Assembly: GCA_041574955.1 (NCBI GenBank) | Contig: JBFGNS010000008.1 | Location: 1-53,546, forward strand | Reading direction: 5' to 3' | Length of the DNA: 53,546 nt | From: CALZJC01 sp041574955 | GTDB taxonomy: Bacteria > Acidobacteriota > Thermoanaerobaculia > Multivoradales > JAHEKO01 | Shown here: in pieces, positions 44,303 to 52,529 of the stretch | Layout: each line of letters starts with the position of its first letter | How positions within the stretch are numbered: the first letter of the stretch is position 1 | Notes under the pieces: generated by a model | Databases searched by the model: none | What the model was told of the DNA's origin: nothing | Seen by the model: only the letters and a program-made list of their open reading frames with translations | Program-made: the position numbers and the translations under genes

Positions 44303-45088
44303 TCACGGCTTCAGATCCATGCCCATCACGTGGTAGCCGGCGTCGACGTAGACCACCTCGCCGGTGATCGCGGCCGCCAGCGGCGACAGCAGGAACAGAC
44401 CCAGGTTGCCGACGTCCTGCTGGCTGATCTGCCGCCCGAGCGGCGCCACCTCGGAGAACTTCTGATAAAGGCTCATGAAGCCCGGGATGCTGCGTGCCGC
44501 TACGGTCTTGACCGGCCCCGCCGAGACGGCGTTGACCCGCACCCCGGCGCCTCCCAGCTCGTACGCCAGGTAGCGCACGCTCGCCTCGAGCGCGCTCTTG
44601 GCGATCGCCATGACGTTGTACTTGGGCACCACCTTCTCGGCGGCGTAGTAGGTCAGGGTCACCACCGACGCGCCGTCGTTGAACAGCGGCTCGGCGCCGC
44701 GCACCGCCGCCACCAGCGAGTAGGCCGACACCTCGAGCGCGATCAGCCAGTCCTCCCGGCTGGTGTCGAGGTAGCGGCCCTCGAGCGCCGCGCGGGGCGC
44801 GAAAGCGATCGCGTGAACCAGCCCGTCGAGGCTGCCCCAGGCGGCGGTGAGATCGTCGAACAGCGCCGTCAGCTCGTCGGGCCGGGTGACGTCGCACTGC
44901 AGCAGGCGGCAGCCGGGCAGCTCGGCGGTGAGCTTCTCGAGCGAGTCCTTCAACCGCTCGCCCTGGTACGAGAAGGCCAGCTCGGCGCCGGCCCGGTGCA
45001 GCTGCTCGGCGATGCCCCACCCCAGGCTGTACCGGTTGGTGACGCCCATGATCAGGTAGCGTTTGCCGCTCAGGTCGAGGTTCACCAT
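44303..45088 (-). CDS. fabI: Enoyl-[acyl-carrier-protein] reductase (NADH), FabI
   Basis: A 261-residue SDR-fold enzyme that carries out the last reduction of each fatty-acid elongation cycle. The FabI-type motifs are present: the cofactor loop MGVTNRYSLGWGIAEQL, HAIAFAPRAALEGRYLDTSR, and the catalytic set LTYYAAEKVVPKYNVMAIAK (Y147/Y148, Y157, K164), then GPVKTVAARSIPGF. Its length is normal. On the minus strand TAAGAT (45102 to 45097) is 8 nt before the ATG, so its transcript has almost no leader. It converges with the DUF4388 gene; the stops are 10 bp apart around a GGCTAGCC palindrome. Confidence 0.96.
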   Translation of the reverse strand: MVNLDLSGKRYLIMGVTNRYSLGWGIAEQLHRAGAELAFSYQGERLKDSLEKLTAELPGCRLLQCDVTRPDELTALFDDLTAAWGSLDGLVHAIAFAPRAALEGRYLDTSREDWLIALEVSAYSLVAAVRGAEPLFNDGASVVTLTYYAAEKVVPKYNVMAIAKSALEASVRYLAYELGGAGVRVNAVSAGPVKTVAARSIPGFMSLYQKFSEVAPLGRQISQQDVGNLGLFLLSPLAAAITGEVVYVDAGYHVMGMDLKP

Positions 45089-45096
45089 GGCGGCCT

Positions 45097-45102
45097 ATCT
45101 TA
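45097..45102 (-). promoter_or_regulatory. -10 hexamer immediately upstream of fabI
   Basis: TAAGAT on the minus strand, 8 nt before the ATG. Confidence 0.4.
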
Positions 45103-45196
45103 CTCGGCCTACCGGGGCGCTGCTCGGGGGCTATGAGATACTTTTCCGCCCTGGCCTACCGTTGCGCCGGCTGCCAGCCGGTCCCCGTCGCCGGTC

Positions 45197-45955
45197 ATGC
45201 GCAAGAACCTCATCTTCCTGATTCTGCTGGTCATCCGGGCGTTCACCCGCCTGTTCTACCGCCACGACACCGGCTGGGTAGGCGAGGTACCGGACGAGCC
45301 GTGGCAGGACTTCCAGGTGGTCGCGATCCTCAACCACACCAGCCTGCTGGAGTGGCTGTTCGCCGGCTCGGTACCGCTCGGGTTCCTGCGCCGCATCGCC
45401 ACCCACGCGGTGGTTCCGGTGGCCGACACCACGGTCCGCCGGCCGCTGGTGGGGCGGTTCTTCCGGCTGATCGTGCCGCATCCCGTGGAGATCACGCGCG
45501 AGGCCGACCACACCTGGTCGCAGGTGCTCGAGCACGTCGGCAGCGACTGCATGATCATCATCTTCCCGGAGGGCCGCATGCGGCGCGCCAACGGGCTCGA
45601 CAAACACGGCCGGCCGATGACGGTGCGCGGCGGCATCGCCGACATCCTGCGCACCCACCCGGGCGGCCGGATGCTGCTCGCCTACAGCGGCGGGCTGCAC
45701 CACGTGCAGGTGCCCGGCCAGACCCTGCCGCGGCTGTTCAAGACGGTGCGCATGCGGTTCGAGTCGGTGTCGATCGAGGAGTACCGGGAGTCGATCGGCG
45801 GTCTCGACAAGGCGGCCGAGTTCAAGCGCCGGGTGCGCGTTGACCTCGAGCGGCGCCGCGACCTGTACTGCCGGCCGCTCGAGGAGGCAGCCGGCATCCG
45901 CTACCCGCTGCCGGCGTCCGGCGCCGCCGCCGAGCGACCCGCCGGGCGTCGCTGA
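45197..45955 (+). CDS. 1-acyl-sn-glycerol-3-phosphate acyltransferase-like (PlsC/LPLAT) protein
   Basis: A 252-residue protein with an N-terminal hydrophobic segment (LIFLILLVIRAFTRLF) for membrane association. LPLAT blocks are present: block I reads NHTSLLEW, where the catalytic HX4D Asp is Glu; block III is IFPEGRMRR (the usual FPEGTRS). It probably acylates a glycerolipid or related acceptor at the inner membrane. The HX4E variation suggests a divergent subfamily and makes the exact reaction uncertain. It neighbours fabI on the opposite strand. The last 55 bp overlap the end of the convergent EamA gene. Confidence 0.75.
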   Translation: MRKNLIFLILLVIRAFTRLFYRHDTGWVGEVPDEPWQDFQVVAILNHTSLLEWLFAGSVPLGFLRRIATHAVVPVADTTVRRPLVGRFFRLIVPHPVEITREADHTWSQVLEHVGSDCMIIIFPEGRMRRANGLDKHGRPMTVRGGIADILRTHPGGRMLLAYSGGLHHVQVPGQTLPRLFKTVRMRFESVSIEEYRESIGGLDKAAEFKRRVRVDLERRRDLYCRPLEEAAGIRYPLPASGAAAERPAGRR

Positions 45956-46800
45956 GCCAGCAGCCGGGCGGCGGTGGCGCCCAGGATGACCGCGCCGCCG
46001 ACCAGCGCCCAGCGGGCAGGCCGCTCGCCGTGCACCAGCCAGGCCCACAGCGGGTTGAGCACCGGCTCGGCGAGCAGCAGCAGCGATGCCTCGAACGCCG
46101 GCACCCGTCCGAGGCCCGCCGTCAGCAGCAGGTAGGCCAGCCCGATCTGCACCGCTCCGAGGTAGACCACGATCGCCCAGTCGGCGGGCGCCGCCGCCGG
46201 CAGCGGCAGCGCGAACGGCAGCGTCGCCAGGAAAGCCAGGCCGTTGCCGGCGACCACCGAAGCGATCGCCGAGCCGGCCTGCCCCGGCCGCCGCTCCATC
46301 GCCCGCAGGCCGATCACCACCAGCGCCCAGCTGATGCCGGCGGCGGCCGCCAGCAGGTTGCCGGCCAGCGGGTCCGGGGCGGTGCGGCTGGCCGGCTCGC
46401 CGGCGAGGAAGAACGGCACCAGACCGGCCGCCATCACCGCCAGCAGCAGCAGGTCCCGCCTGCGCAGGCGCTCGCGCAGAAGCCAGGGGGCCAGCACAGC
46501 GATGTAGAGTGGCGCCGTCGACTGCAGGAAGATGGTGTTGGCGGCGGTGGTCAGCCGGTTGGCCAGCGCGTAGCAGACCAGCGCCGCGGCGTAGGCGACG
46601 CCCACCGCCAGCACCCGCGGACTGGCGATGCGGCGCGCCGCCGGCACCAGCGCGACGAGCAGCAGCGCCGCCACCCCCGAGCGCAGGCCGGCCACCTGCC
46701 AGCCCGACAGCGCGGTGGCCTTGATCGCCGCCCCGCCGGTCGAGAACAGGACCGCCGCCGCCAGCACCTGAAGCCGGGCGGCGAGCGCCGACCGGCTCAC
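45901..46800 (-). CDS. EamA/DMT-family transporter
   Basis: A 299-residue protein with ten hydrophobic helices in two EamA repeats (VLAAAVLFSTGGAAIKAT, helix pattern with ANRLTTAANTIFLQSTAPLY; second repeat with AVQIGLAYLLLTAGLGRVPAFEASLLLLAEPVLNPLWAWL). It is expected to export a metabolite or amino acid; the substrate is unknown. The GTG start at 46800 overlaps the TGA of the LOG gene (GTGA), so the two are translationally coupled. The C-terminus overlaps the convergent acyltransferase gene by 55 bp. Confidence 0.85.
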   Translation of the reverse strand: MSRSALAARLQVLAAAVLFSTGGAAIKATALSGWQVAGLRSGVAALLLVALVPAARRIASPRVLAVGVAYAAALVCYALANRLTTAANTIFLQSTAPLYIAVLAPWLLRERLRRRDLLLLAVMAAGLVPFFLAGEPASRTAPDPLAGNLLAAAAGISWALVVIGLRAMERRPGQAGSAIASVVAGNGLAFLATLPFALPLPAAAPADWAIVVYLGAVQIGLAYLLLTAGLGRVPAFEASLLLLAEPVLNPLWAWLVHGERPARWALVGGAVILGATAARLLAQRRPAGRSAAAPDAGSG

Positions 46801-47618
46801 CGGCGCCGGTCGCGGCCGGCGGCGGCCGGCCGGCCCTCGCCGAACAGGCGGCGGGCCCTGGGTGAGCGCCGCCATGCGAGCCCGAAGCGGTCGGTGACCA
46901 CGCCCAGGATGTGCTCCACCGCCTCCGCCGGCGAGTCGGTGACCACGAACCGCTGCGGATCCTCGGGGCTGATCGTGCCCTGCGGCACCATGGTCTGCCG
47001 CAGGAAGTCGAGCAGCGGCGCCCAGTAGTCGCCGCCCATCAGGACCAGCGGGAAGTCCCGGATCTTGCTGGTCTGGATCAGGGTGGCGGTCTCGAAGATC
47101 TCGTCCATGGTGCCGAAGCCGCCGGGCAGGATGACGAAGGCGTTGGAGTACTTGACCAGCATCACCTTGCGCACGAAGAAGTAGCGGAAGTCGACCCAGA
47201 CGTCGAGGTAGTCGTTGTGGCTCTGCTCGAACGGCAGCTCGATGTTGCAGCCCACCGAGATACCGCCGCCCTCCTTGGCCCCGCGGTTGGCCGCCTCCAT
47301 GATGCCGGGACCGCCGCCGGTCATCACGGTGAAGCCGGCACGCGCCAGCCGCTCGCCGGTCTGCCGCGCCAGCTCGTAGTAGCGGTGGTCGGGGCGGAAG
47401 CGCGCCGAGCCGAACACCGTCACGCAAGGGCCGATGAAATGGAGCTTGCGGAAGCCGCGCACGAACTCGAGGGCGATGCGGGCGACGCGCGCCAGTTCCG
47501 AGCCGCGCCGCTGGGGACCGGCGAGAAACCGCCCCTCGTCCTGGCGACGCGGCACCTTGCCCCAGGCCCGCCGCCCGTCCCCGCTGCCGGGGCTCGCCTT
47601 GTCTCTCGGTTCAGCCAC
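46797..47618 (-). CDS. LOG-family protein (cytokinin phosphoribohydrolase-like)
   Basis: A 273-residue protein with the Rossmann-like LOG core: VTVFGSARF, TGGGPGIMEAANRGA and PGGFGTMDEIFE, the phosphoribohydrolase signature. It hydrolyses nucleoside 5'-monophosphates with modified or normal bases in characterised relatives. An N-terminal extension of ~50 basic residues precedes the core. The GTG at 47618 was chosen because a -10-like TAGAAA (47632 to 47627, minus strand) is 8 nt upstream, mirroring the divergent gene; an alternative GTG is at 47636. It is coupled to the downstream EamA transporter. Confidence 0.88.
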   Translation of the reverse strand: MAEPRDKASPGSGDGRRAWGKVPRRQDEGRFLAGPQRRGSELARVARIALEFVRGFRKLHFIGPCVTVFGSARFRPDHRYYELARQTGERLARAGFTVMTGGGPGIMEAANRGAKEGGGISVGCNIELPFEQSHNDYLDVWVDFRYFFVRKVMLVKYSNAFVILPGGFGTMDEIFETATLIQTSKIRDFPLVLMGGDYWAPLLDFLRQTMVPQGTISPEDPQRFVVTDSPAEAVEHILGVVTDRFGLAWRRSPRARRLFGEGRPAAAGRDRRR

Positions 47619-47684
47619 CGCCCGAGTTTCTACCACAGCCCGCGTGGCTCTCCGGGGACCTCCGATGTGGTAGAAACTGCGGCC
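47619..47684. promoter_or_regulatory. Symmetric divergent promoter in a 13-bp perfect inverted repeat
   Basis: The repeat arms are 47625-47637 and 47666-47678. Each outward-facing arm contains TGTGGTAGAAACT, and in both directions the TAGAAA ends 8 nt before the start codon (GTG 47618, ATG 47685). Confidence 0.6.
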
Positions 47685-48920
47685 ATGAGCACCCCGATCA
47701 TCGACCGCGAGCCGGCGCTGTCGGCCGCCGAGCTGGTGTCGCTCGAGGAGCGATACGGCGCGCACAACTACCACCCCCTCGACGTCGTGCTGAGCCGCGG
47801 CGAGGGCGTCTGGGTGTGGGACGTCGAGGGCCGGCGCTACCTGGACTGCCTGGCGGCCTACTCGGCGGTCAACCAGGGGCACTGTCACCCGCGCGTGCTG
47901 GCCGCTCTCACCAAGCAGAGCGCGCGGCTGGCGCTCACCTCGCGCGCTTTCCGCAACGACCAGCTGGCACCGTTCTACCGTCGGCTCGCCGAGCTCTCCG
48001 GCTTCGACAAGGTGCTGCCGATGAACACCGGCGCCGAGGCGGTCGAAACGGCGATCAAGGCGGCCCGCAAGTGGGCCTACACGGTCAAGGGCGTGCCCGA
48101 CGGCGAAGCCGAGATCCTGGTGTTCGACAACAACTTCCACGGCCGCACCACCACCATCGTGGGCTTCTCGAGCGAGCCGCAGTACCGCAACGGGTTCGGC
48201 CCGTTCACGCCCGGCTTCCGGCTGCTGCCGTACGGCGACGCCGAGGCGGTGGCGGACGCGATGAGCCCGCGGGTGGCGGCCGTCCTGGTCGAGCCGATCC
48301 AGGGCGAGGGCGGCATCATCGTGCCCCCCGACGGCTACCTGCGGCGGCTGCGCGAGATCACCAGCGAGCAACGCGCGCTGCTGATGGTCGACGAGATCCA
48401 GTCGGGGCTGGGTCGCACCGGCCGCCTGTTCGCCTACCAGCACGAGGAGATCCGGCCCGACGTCGTGATCCTCGGCAAGGCGCTGTCCGCCGGCCTCTAC
48501 CCGGTGTCGGCGATGCTCGCCGACGACGCGGTCATGTCGGTCTTCGGCCCCGGCGACCACGGCTCCACCTACGGCGGCAACCCGGTGGCGGCAGCGGTGG
48601 CGCGAGCAGCGCTCGACGTGCTGCTCGACGAGGGCATGGTCGAGAACTCGGCCCGGCTGGGCAGCTATCTGATCGAGCGGCTGCGCGCGATCGACTCGCC
48701 ACACGTCGCCGAGATTCGCGGCCGCGGGCTGTGGGTCGGGATCGAGCTCGAGCCGGCCGCCGGCGGCGCGCGGCGCTTCTGCGAGGCGCTCCAGGCCGAG
48801 GGCATCCTGTGCAAGGAGACCCACGAGCACGTCATCCGCATCGCGCCGCCGCTGACGATCACCGGCGAGCAGCTGGACTGGGCGCTGGAGCGGTTCGAGC
48901 GGGTGCTGACCACCGCCTGA
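47685..48920 (+). CDS. rocD: Ornithine--oxo-acid aminotransferase
   Basis: A 411-residue class-III PLP aminotransferase. It converts ornithine and 2-oxoglutarate to glutamate semialdehyde and glutamate. It has RocD features: ERYGAHNYHPLDVVLSRGEGVWVWD, CLAAYSAVNQGHCHP, NTGAEAVETAIKAARKW, FHGRTTTIVGFS, VEPIQGEGGI, VDEIQSGLGRTG and the PLP lysine K265 in LGKALSAGLYPV. Length and motif order are standard. The mRNA should begin next to the ATG, because the -10-like TAGAAA is 8 nt upstream. It converges with the helicase gene; AGCCGCGGCT overlaps both stop codons. Confidence 0.94.
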   Translation: MSTPIIDREPALSAAELVSLEERYGAHNYHPLDVVLSRGEGVWVWDVEGRRYLDCLAAYSAVNQGHCHPRVLAALTKQSARLALTSRAFRNDQLAPFYRRLAELSGFDKVLPMNTGAEAVETAIKAARKWAYTVKGVPDGEAEILVFDNNFHGRTTTIVGFSSEPQYRNGFGPFTPGFRLLPYGDAEAVADAMSPRVAAVLVEPIQGEGGIIVPPDGYLRRLREITSEQRALLMVDEIQSGLGRTGRLFAYQHEEIRPDVVILGKALSAGLYPVSAMLADDAVMSVFGPGDHGSTYGGNPVAAAVARAALDVLLDEGMVENSARLGSYLIERLRAIDSPHVAEIRGRGLWVGIELEPAAGGARRFCEALQAEGILCKETHEHVIRIAPPLTITGEQLDWALERFERVLTTA

Positions 48921-48930
48921 GCCGCGGCTA
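48919..48930. terminator. Palindrome across the stops of rocD and the helicase gene
   Basis: AGCCGCGGCT (48920-48929) is a perfect 10-bp palindrome; rocD TGA ends in it and the helicase TAG begins in it. There is no T-run, so terminator activity is uncertain. Confidence 0.3.
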
Positions 48931-51900
48931 CCAGTCCACCGGCACCCGCAGGCGGTTGCCCTCGCGGTCGCGGTACAGCACGTAGCCCATGCGGCGGCCG
49001 AACAGGTACAGGTCGCGCAGCAGCTCGACGTCGTGGCGGCAGTAGGCCTCGACCAGGTCCATCCTCCCCTCGCGCACCCACTCCAGGCTCTGCAGGCCGT
49101 CGGCCGACTTGCTCTCGCCGAGCGTGGCCGACGCCAGGTGGTTTAGCCCGAGGCGGAAGCCCAACCGCCGGCGCAGCTCCTCGAACAGGTCGAGGGTCGG
49201 CAGCCGGCGGCGGTAGTCGATGCCGGTGTAGCCCTGGAGCACCCGGTAGTCGAACCGCTTGACGTTGAAGCCCACCACCAGATCGGCATCCTCCAGGCGG
49301 GCGACGAGCTGGTGAACGTGCCGCTCGTCGAAGCTCTCCATCCGCCCCTCCTCGAGCTCCAGCACGGCGCCGGTGGCCAGCAGCATGCGGTGGCTGTTGC
49401 TCCAGCCGCCGACCTCCGCCGCCGAGCGCCGGGTCTCGAGATCGAACAGCACGGTGTGCTCCGAGCGCGCCGGCAGCGGCGGCTCGCGCCACCGGCGCCG
49501 TGGCGGGGCCACCGGGTGCGGCTCGGTGGCGGCCGGCGGCGGTGCGGTCGGCGCGGGGGCGGTGGCGGACGGCGGCCCGGCGGCGGCCGGCGGGCGGGCT
49601 TCCGCCGGCGCTTCCACCGGCGCTTCCACCGGCGCCTCGGCCGGCGCCAGCTCGATCGCCACCGTCTCGTCGGCGGGCGTGGCCGGCGTCTCGCGGCCGA
49701 GCAGCAGGCGCAGCAGGCGGGCGGCCCCTGCCTTGTCCAGCGGGCGGTTGCCGTTGCCGCACTTGGGTGACTGGACGCACGACGGGCAGCCCTCGTCGCA
49801 ACGGCAGGCGGACACGAGCTCCAGCACCCGCTCGAGCAGCTCCGGCAGGCGCCGGAAGCCGCGCGCCGCGATGCCGACTCCCCCGGGGTGGCCGTCGTAG
49901 ATGAACACTGCGCCGCAGCCGAGCTGCGGATGGCGCGGCAGCGAGATGCCGCCGATGTCGCCCCGGTCGCAGACCGCGAAGGTGGGGAACAGCGAGATGG
50001 CGGCGTGCTCGGCGGCGTGCAGCGCACCCATGAAACCCTCGTCCCGCCGGCGCAGACTGTGCTCGATCGCCGCCGGCGCCGCCCACCACAGGCCGACGGT
50101 CTCGAACCGCACCGGCGGCAGCTCGAGCGGGCGCTGGTCGAGCAGCTCGCGGCCGCGGATGCGCCGCCGCTCGAAACCGACCACCCGCTCGGTGACCCGC
50201 AGCCGCCCGAGCCAGGCCTGCAGCGGGCCGTCCCGCCGCTCGTCCAGCAGCTCCAGGATCTCGGTCTCCTTTTCGGTGAGCGGCGAGGTGAAGTAGTCGA
50301 GCCGCACCGGCTCGGCGTGCACCTTGCCACCGGCCAGATCCAGCTCGCGCACCAGGTACTGCCGCCCCGCGTGCAGGTAGACGGCGCCGGTGTGGCACTC
50401 GTGCAGCACCCGCACCCCGTCCACCGTACCGATCACCCGGCCGTCACCGGCGCGCAGGATGGTGGCGGTGGCGCCGGTACCGCGCAGGTTGACCTCGCGC
50501 TGCGGCCGGCGGCGGGGGGTGCGCAGCTCGCCCCCGTCGGCGGTCTCGAGCAGCCGCCCCTGCCGCAGCAGCTCGCCCACCACCGGCGCCTGGCGCTCGA
50601 GGTAGTCGCGGTCGCGATCGCGCGCCAGCGGCAGCTCGGCGGCGGCGCACACCAGGTGCGCCCGGCTGACCGGCTCGTTGGCGGGGTCGAGCAGCAGCTG
50701 CTCGCACGGCCGCTCGACGAACTGCCGGGGGTGGTCGAGAAAGTACTGGTCGAGGGCGTCGGGCAGCGCCACCATCACGGTCACCGACTCGCGGCCGGCG
50801 CGGCCGACGCGCCCCGAGCGCTGCCATGTCGCCATCACGCTGCCCGGATAGCCGACCAGCACGCAGGCGTCGAGACCCCCGACGTCGATCCCCAGCTCGA
50901 GCGCCGAGGTCGAGATCACGCCGTCGAGGCGGCCGTCGAACAGCCGCGCCTCGATCCGGCGGCGCTCCTCGGCCAGGAAGCCCGAGCGGTAGCTGGCGAC
51001 GCGCTGCGCCAGGTCTGGCCGCTGCTGGCGCAGCCACGAGTAGAGCAGCTCGGTGATGCGCCGCGCCTTGGTGAAGACGATGGTCTTGAGACCGGCGTCG
51101 AGCAGCCGGGCGGTGATCTCGAGCGCCGAGGTGTAGGCGCTCGACACCGGCCGCACCAGCAGCAGGTGGCGGCCCTCGCGCGGTGCCCCGGACTCGCCGA
51201 TCCAGCGGAACCGCCGGCCGGCCAGGGTGGCGGCGAACTCGTCGGCGTTGGCGGCGGTGGCCGAAGAGGCCACCAGCCGCGGCTCGGCGCCGAGGTGGCG
51301 GCAGATCCTGAGCAGCCGCGCCAGCACGTGATGGAAGTGGCTGCCGAAGATGCCGCGGTAGGTGTGCAGCTCGTCCAGCACGATCCAGCCGAGCTCGCCG
51401 AACAGCTCCTCCCAGCTCTGCCAGTAGCTCAGCATGCCGAGGTGCAGCATGTCGGGGTTGGTGATCACCACCCGCGGCAGCCGGCGCTTGAGCCGCTGGC
51501 GGTCGCCGCGCGAGGTGTCGCCGTCGTAGATGCCGGAGAAGCCCTCGCCGCCGATCCCGGCCAGCGCCGCCAGCCGGTCGAGCTTCGCCTTCTGGTCCTG
51601 GCCGAGCGCCTTGAGCGGGTACAGGAACAGCGCCCGGCGGCCGCCGCCGGCGAGCGCCTCCTCGAGCACCGGCAGCTGGAAGACCAGCGACTTGCCCGAG
51701 GCGGTGGGGGTGGTGATCAGCAGGTCCTCCCCCGCCCGCAGCGCCGTCAGCCCGGCGGCCTGGTGGCTCCACAACCGCTCGACCCCGAGCTCGCCCAGAG
51801 CGCGGCCGAGCGGCGCCGGCAGCGGCGGATCCAGCTCGCCGAACCGCTCCCGCGCCGGCGGCAGGTGGACCACCGCTGCCAGCTGCGAGCCGAGTCCGGG

Positions 51901-51957
51901 GTCGGCCTTGAGGCCGTCGACGACGTCCGCGACGGCGGTGCTGGGCACGACGGGCAC
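48928..51957 (-). CDS. MrfA-MrfB-like fusion: DEXH helicase with Zn/DUF1998 domain plus C-terminal DEDD exonuclease
   Basis: A 1009-residue protein with a GTG start. Residues ~60-470 are an SF2 helicase: Walker A TPTASGKS (~83-90), VLDELHTY (DEXH), SSATAANADEF, STSALELGIDVGGLD and WQRSGRVGRAG. Residues ~600-760 carry the DUF1998-like zinc region with CRCDEGCPSCVQSPKC. After an Ala/Pro-rich linker with APVE repeats, residues ~830-1009 are an RNase H-like DEDDy exonuclease: LFDLET (D839, E841), VVGFNVKRFD and the YxxxD motif YCRHD. In Bacillus subtilis these parts are separate proteins, MrfA (YprA) and MrfB (YprB), which repair mitomycin C damage. TAAGAT ends 6 nt before the GTG. Confidence 0.88.
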   Translation of the reverse strand: MPVVPSTAVADVVDGLKADPGLGSQLAAVVHLPPARERFGELDPPLPAPLGRALGELGVERLWSHQAAGLTALRAGEDLLITTPTASGKSLVFQLPVLEEALAGGGRRALFLYPLKALGQDQKAKLDRLAALAGIGGEGFSGIYDGDTSRGDRQRLKRRLPRVVITNPDMLHLGMLSYWQSWEELFGELGWIVLDELHTYRGIFGSHFHHVLARLLRICRHLGAEPRLVASSATAANADEFAATLAGRRFRWIGESGAPREGRHLLLVRPVSSAYTSALEITARLLDAGLKTIVFTKARRITELLYSWLRQQRPDLAQRVASYRSGFLAEERRRIEARLFDGRLDGVISTSALELGIDVGGLDACVLVGYPGSVMATWQRSGRVGRAGRESVTVMVALPDALDQYFLDHPRQFVERPCEQLLLDPANEPVSRAHLVCAAAELPLARDRDRDYLERQAPVVGELLRQGRLLETADGGELRTPRRRPQREVNLRGTGATATILRAGDGRVIGTVDGVRVLHECHTGAVYLHAGRQYLVRELDLAGGKVHAEPVRLDYFTSPLTEKETEILELLDERRDGPLQAWLGRLRVTERVVGFERRRIRGRELLDQRPLELPPVRFETVGLWWAAPAAIEHSLRRRDEGFMGALHAAEHAAISLFPTFAVCDRGDIGGISLPRHPQLGCGAVFIYDGHPGGVGIAARGFRRLPELLERVLELVSACRCDEGCPSCVQSPKCGNGNRPLDKAGAARLLRLLLGRETPATPADETVAIELAPAEAPVEAPVEAPAEARPPAAAGPPSATAPAPTAPPPAATEPHPVAPPRRRWREPPLPARSEHTVLFDLETRRSAAEVGGWSNSHRMLLATGAVLELEEGRMESFDERHVHQLVARLEDADLVVGFNVKRFDYRVLQGYTGIDYRRRLPTLDLFEELRRRLGFRLGLNHLASATLGESKSADGLQSLEWVREGRMDLVEAYCRHDVELLRDLYLFGRRMGYVLYRDREGNRLRVPVDW
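49611..49643 (-). repeat. 12-bp in-frame repeats in the helicase-exonuclease linker
   Basis: GGCGCTTCCACC-type units are repeated about three times and encode the APVE/APAE repeats of the interdomain linker. They are probably slippage-prone and neutral to fold. Confidence 0.6.
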
Positions 51958-51984
51958 GGCCGCATCTTACCGCCTGGTTTGCGC
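51958..51984 (-). promoter_or_regulatory. Helicase-exonuclease promoter with imu-operator-like sequence
   Basis: TAAGAT on the minus strand (51969 to 51964) ends 6 nt before the GTG. On the plus strand, 51966-51984 reads CTTAC-C-GCCTGGTTTGCGC, differing from the dnaE2 block CTTACGCCTTGTTTACGC by one inserted base and two substitutions. Confidence 0.4.
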
Positions 51985-52100
51985 TCGCCGGGCGGCGCCG
52001 CGACCCGCCCCACCGTCACCGCTACCTGATAGCGTCGGGGCGGCGGCGACGCCGCTTTCCAACCGACGACAACCGCAAACCCGAGACAGGAGATACCAGC

Positions 52101-52529
52101 ATGCCCGTTCGCTCCGCCAGCGCCGTCTGGAACGGCACCCTCAAAGAAGGTAACGGCACCATGAAGATGGCCAGCGGCGCCTACGAGGGCGCCTACTCGT
52201 TCGGCTCCCGATTCCAGGAAGAGACCGGCACCAACCCCGAGGAGCTGATCGCCGCGGCCCACGCCGGCTGCTTCTCGATGGCGCTCTCCGCCGGCCTCGG
52301 CAAGGCCGGTCACTCGGCCCGCCGCGTCGCCACCTCCGCCCGCGCCCACCTCGAGAAAGTCGGCGAAGGTTTCCAGATCACCCGCATCGAGCTCGACTGC
52401 GAGGCCGAGGTGCCCGGCATCGACGACGCCACCTTCCAACAGCACGCCGCCGGCGCCAAGGCCAACTGCCCGGTGTCGAAGGCGCTCGCCGGGGTGGAGA
52501 TCTCGCTGACGGCGAAGCTGGTGAGCTAG
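52101..52529 (+). CDS. OsmC/Ohr-family peroxiredoxin
   Basis: A 142-residue protein. AGGAGAT lies before the ATG. The two redox-active cysteines are present: C57 in AAHAGCFSMAL and C123 in KANCPVSKAL, with E47/E48 (TNPEELI) and an Arg earlier completing the usual active site. It detoxifies organic hydroperoxides. The start MPVRSASAVWNGTLKEGNGTM is typical of the OsmC rather than the Ohr subfamily. It is cytoplasmic and probably monocistronic. Confidence 0.94.
   Translation: MPVRSASAVWNGTLKEGNGTMKMASGAYEGAYSFGSRFQEETGTNPEELIAAAHAGCFSMALSAGLGKAGHSARRVATSARAHLEKVGEGFQITRIELDCEAEVPGIDDATFQQHAAGAKANCPVSKALAGVEISLTAKLVS

Noticed and set aside
45133..45196. Earlier start or upstream ORF for the acyltransferase after TACTTT at 45139
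   Set aside because: The codon at the leaderless distance is CTG and its frame differs from the acyltransferase; no support.
47619..48830. Long N-terminal extension of the LOG protein on the minus strand
   Set aside because: It lies opposite the rocD gene and reads as antisense composition; the symmetric promoter places the start at 47618.
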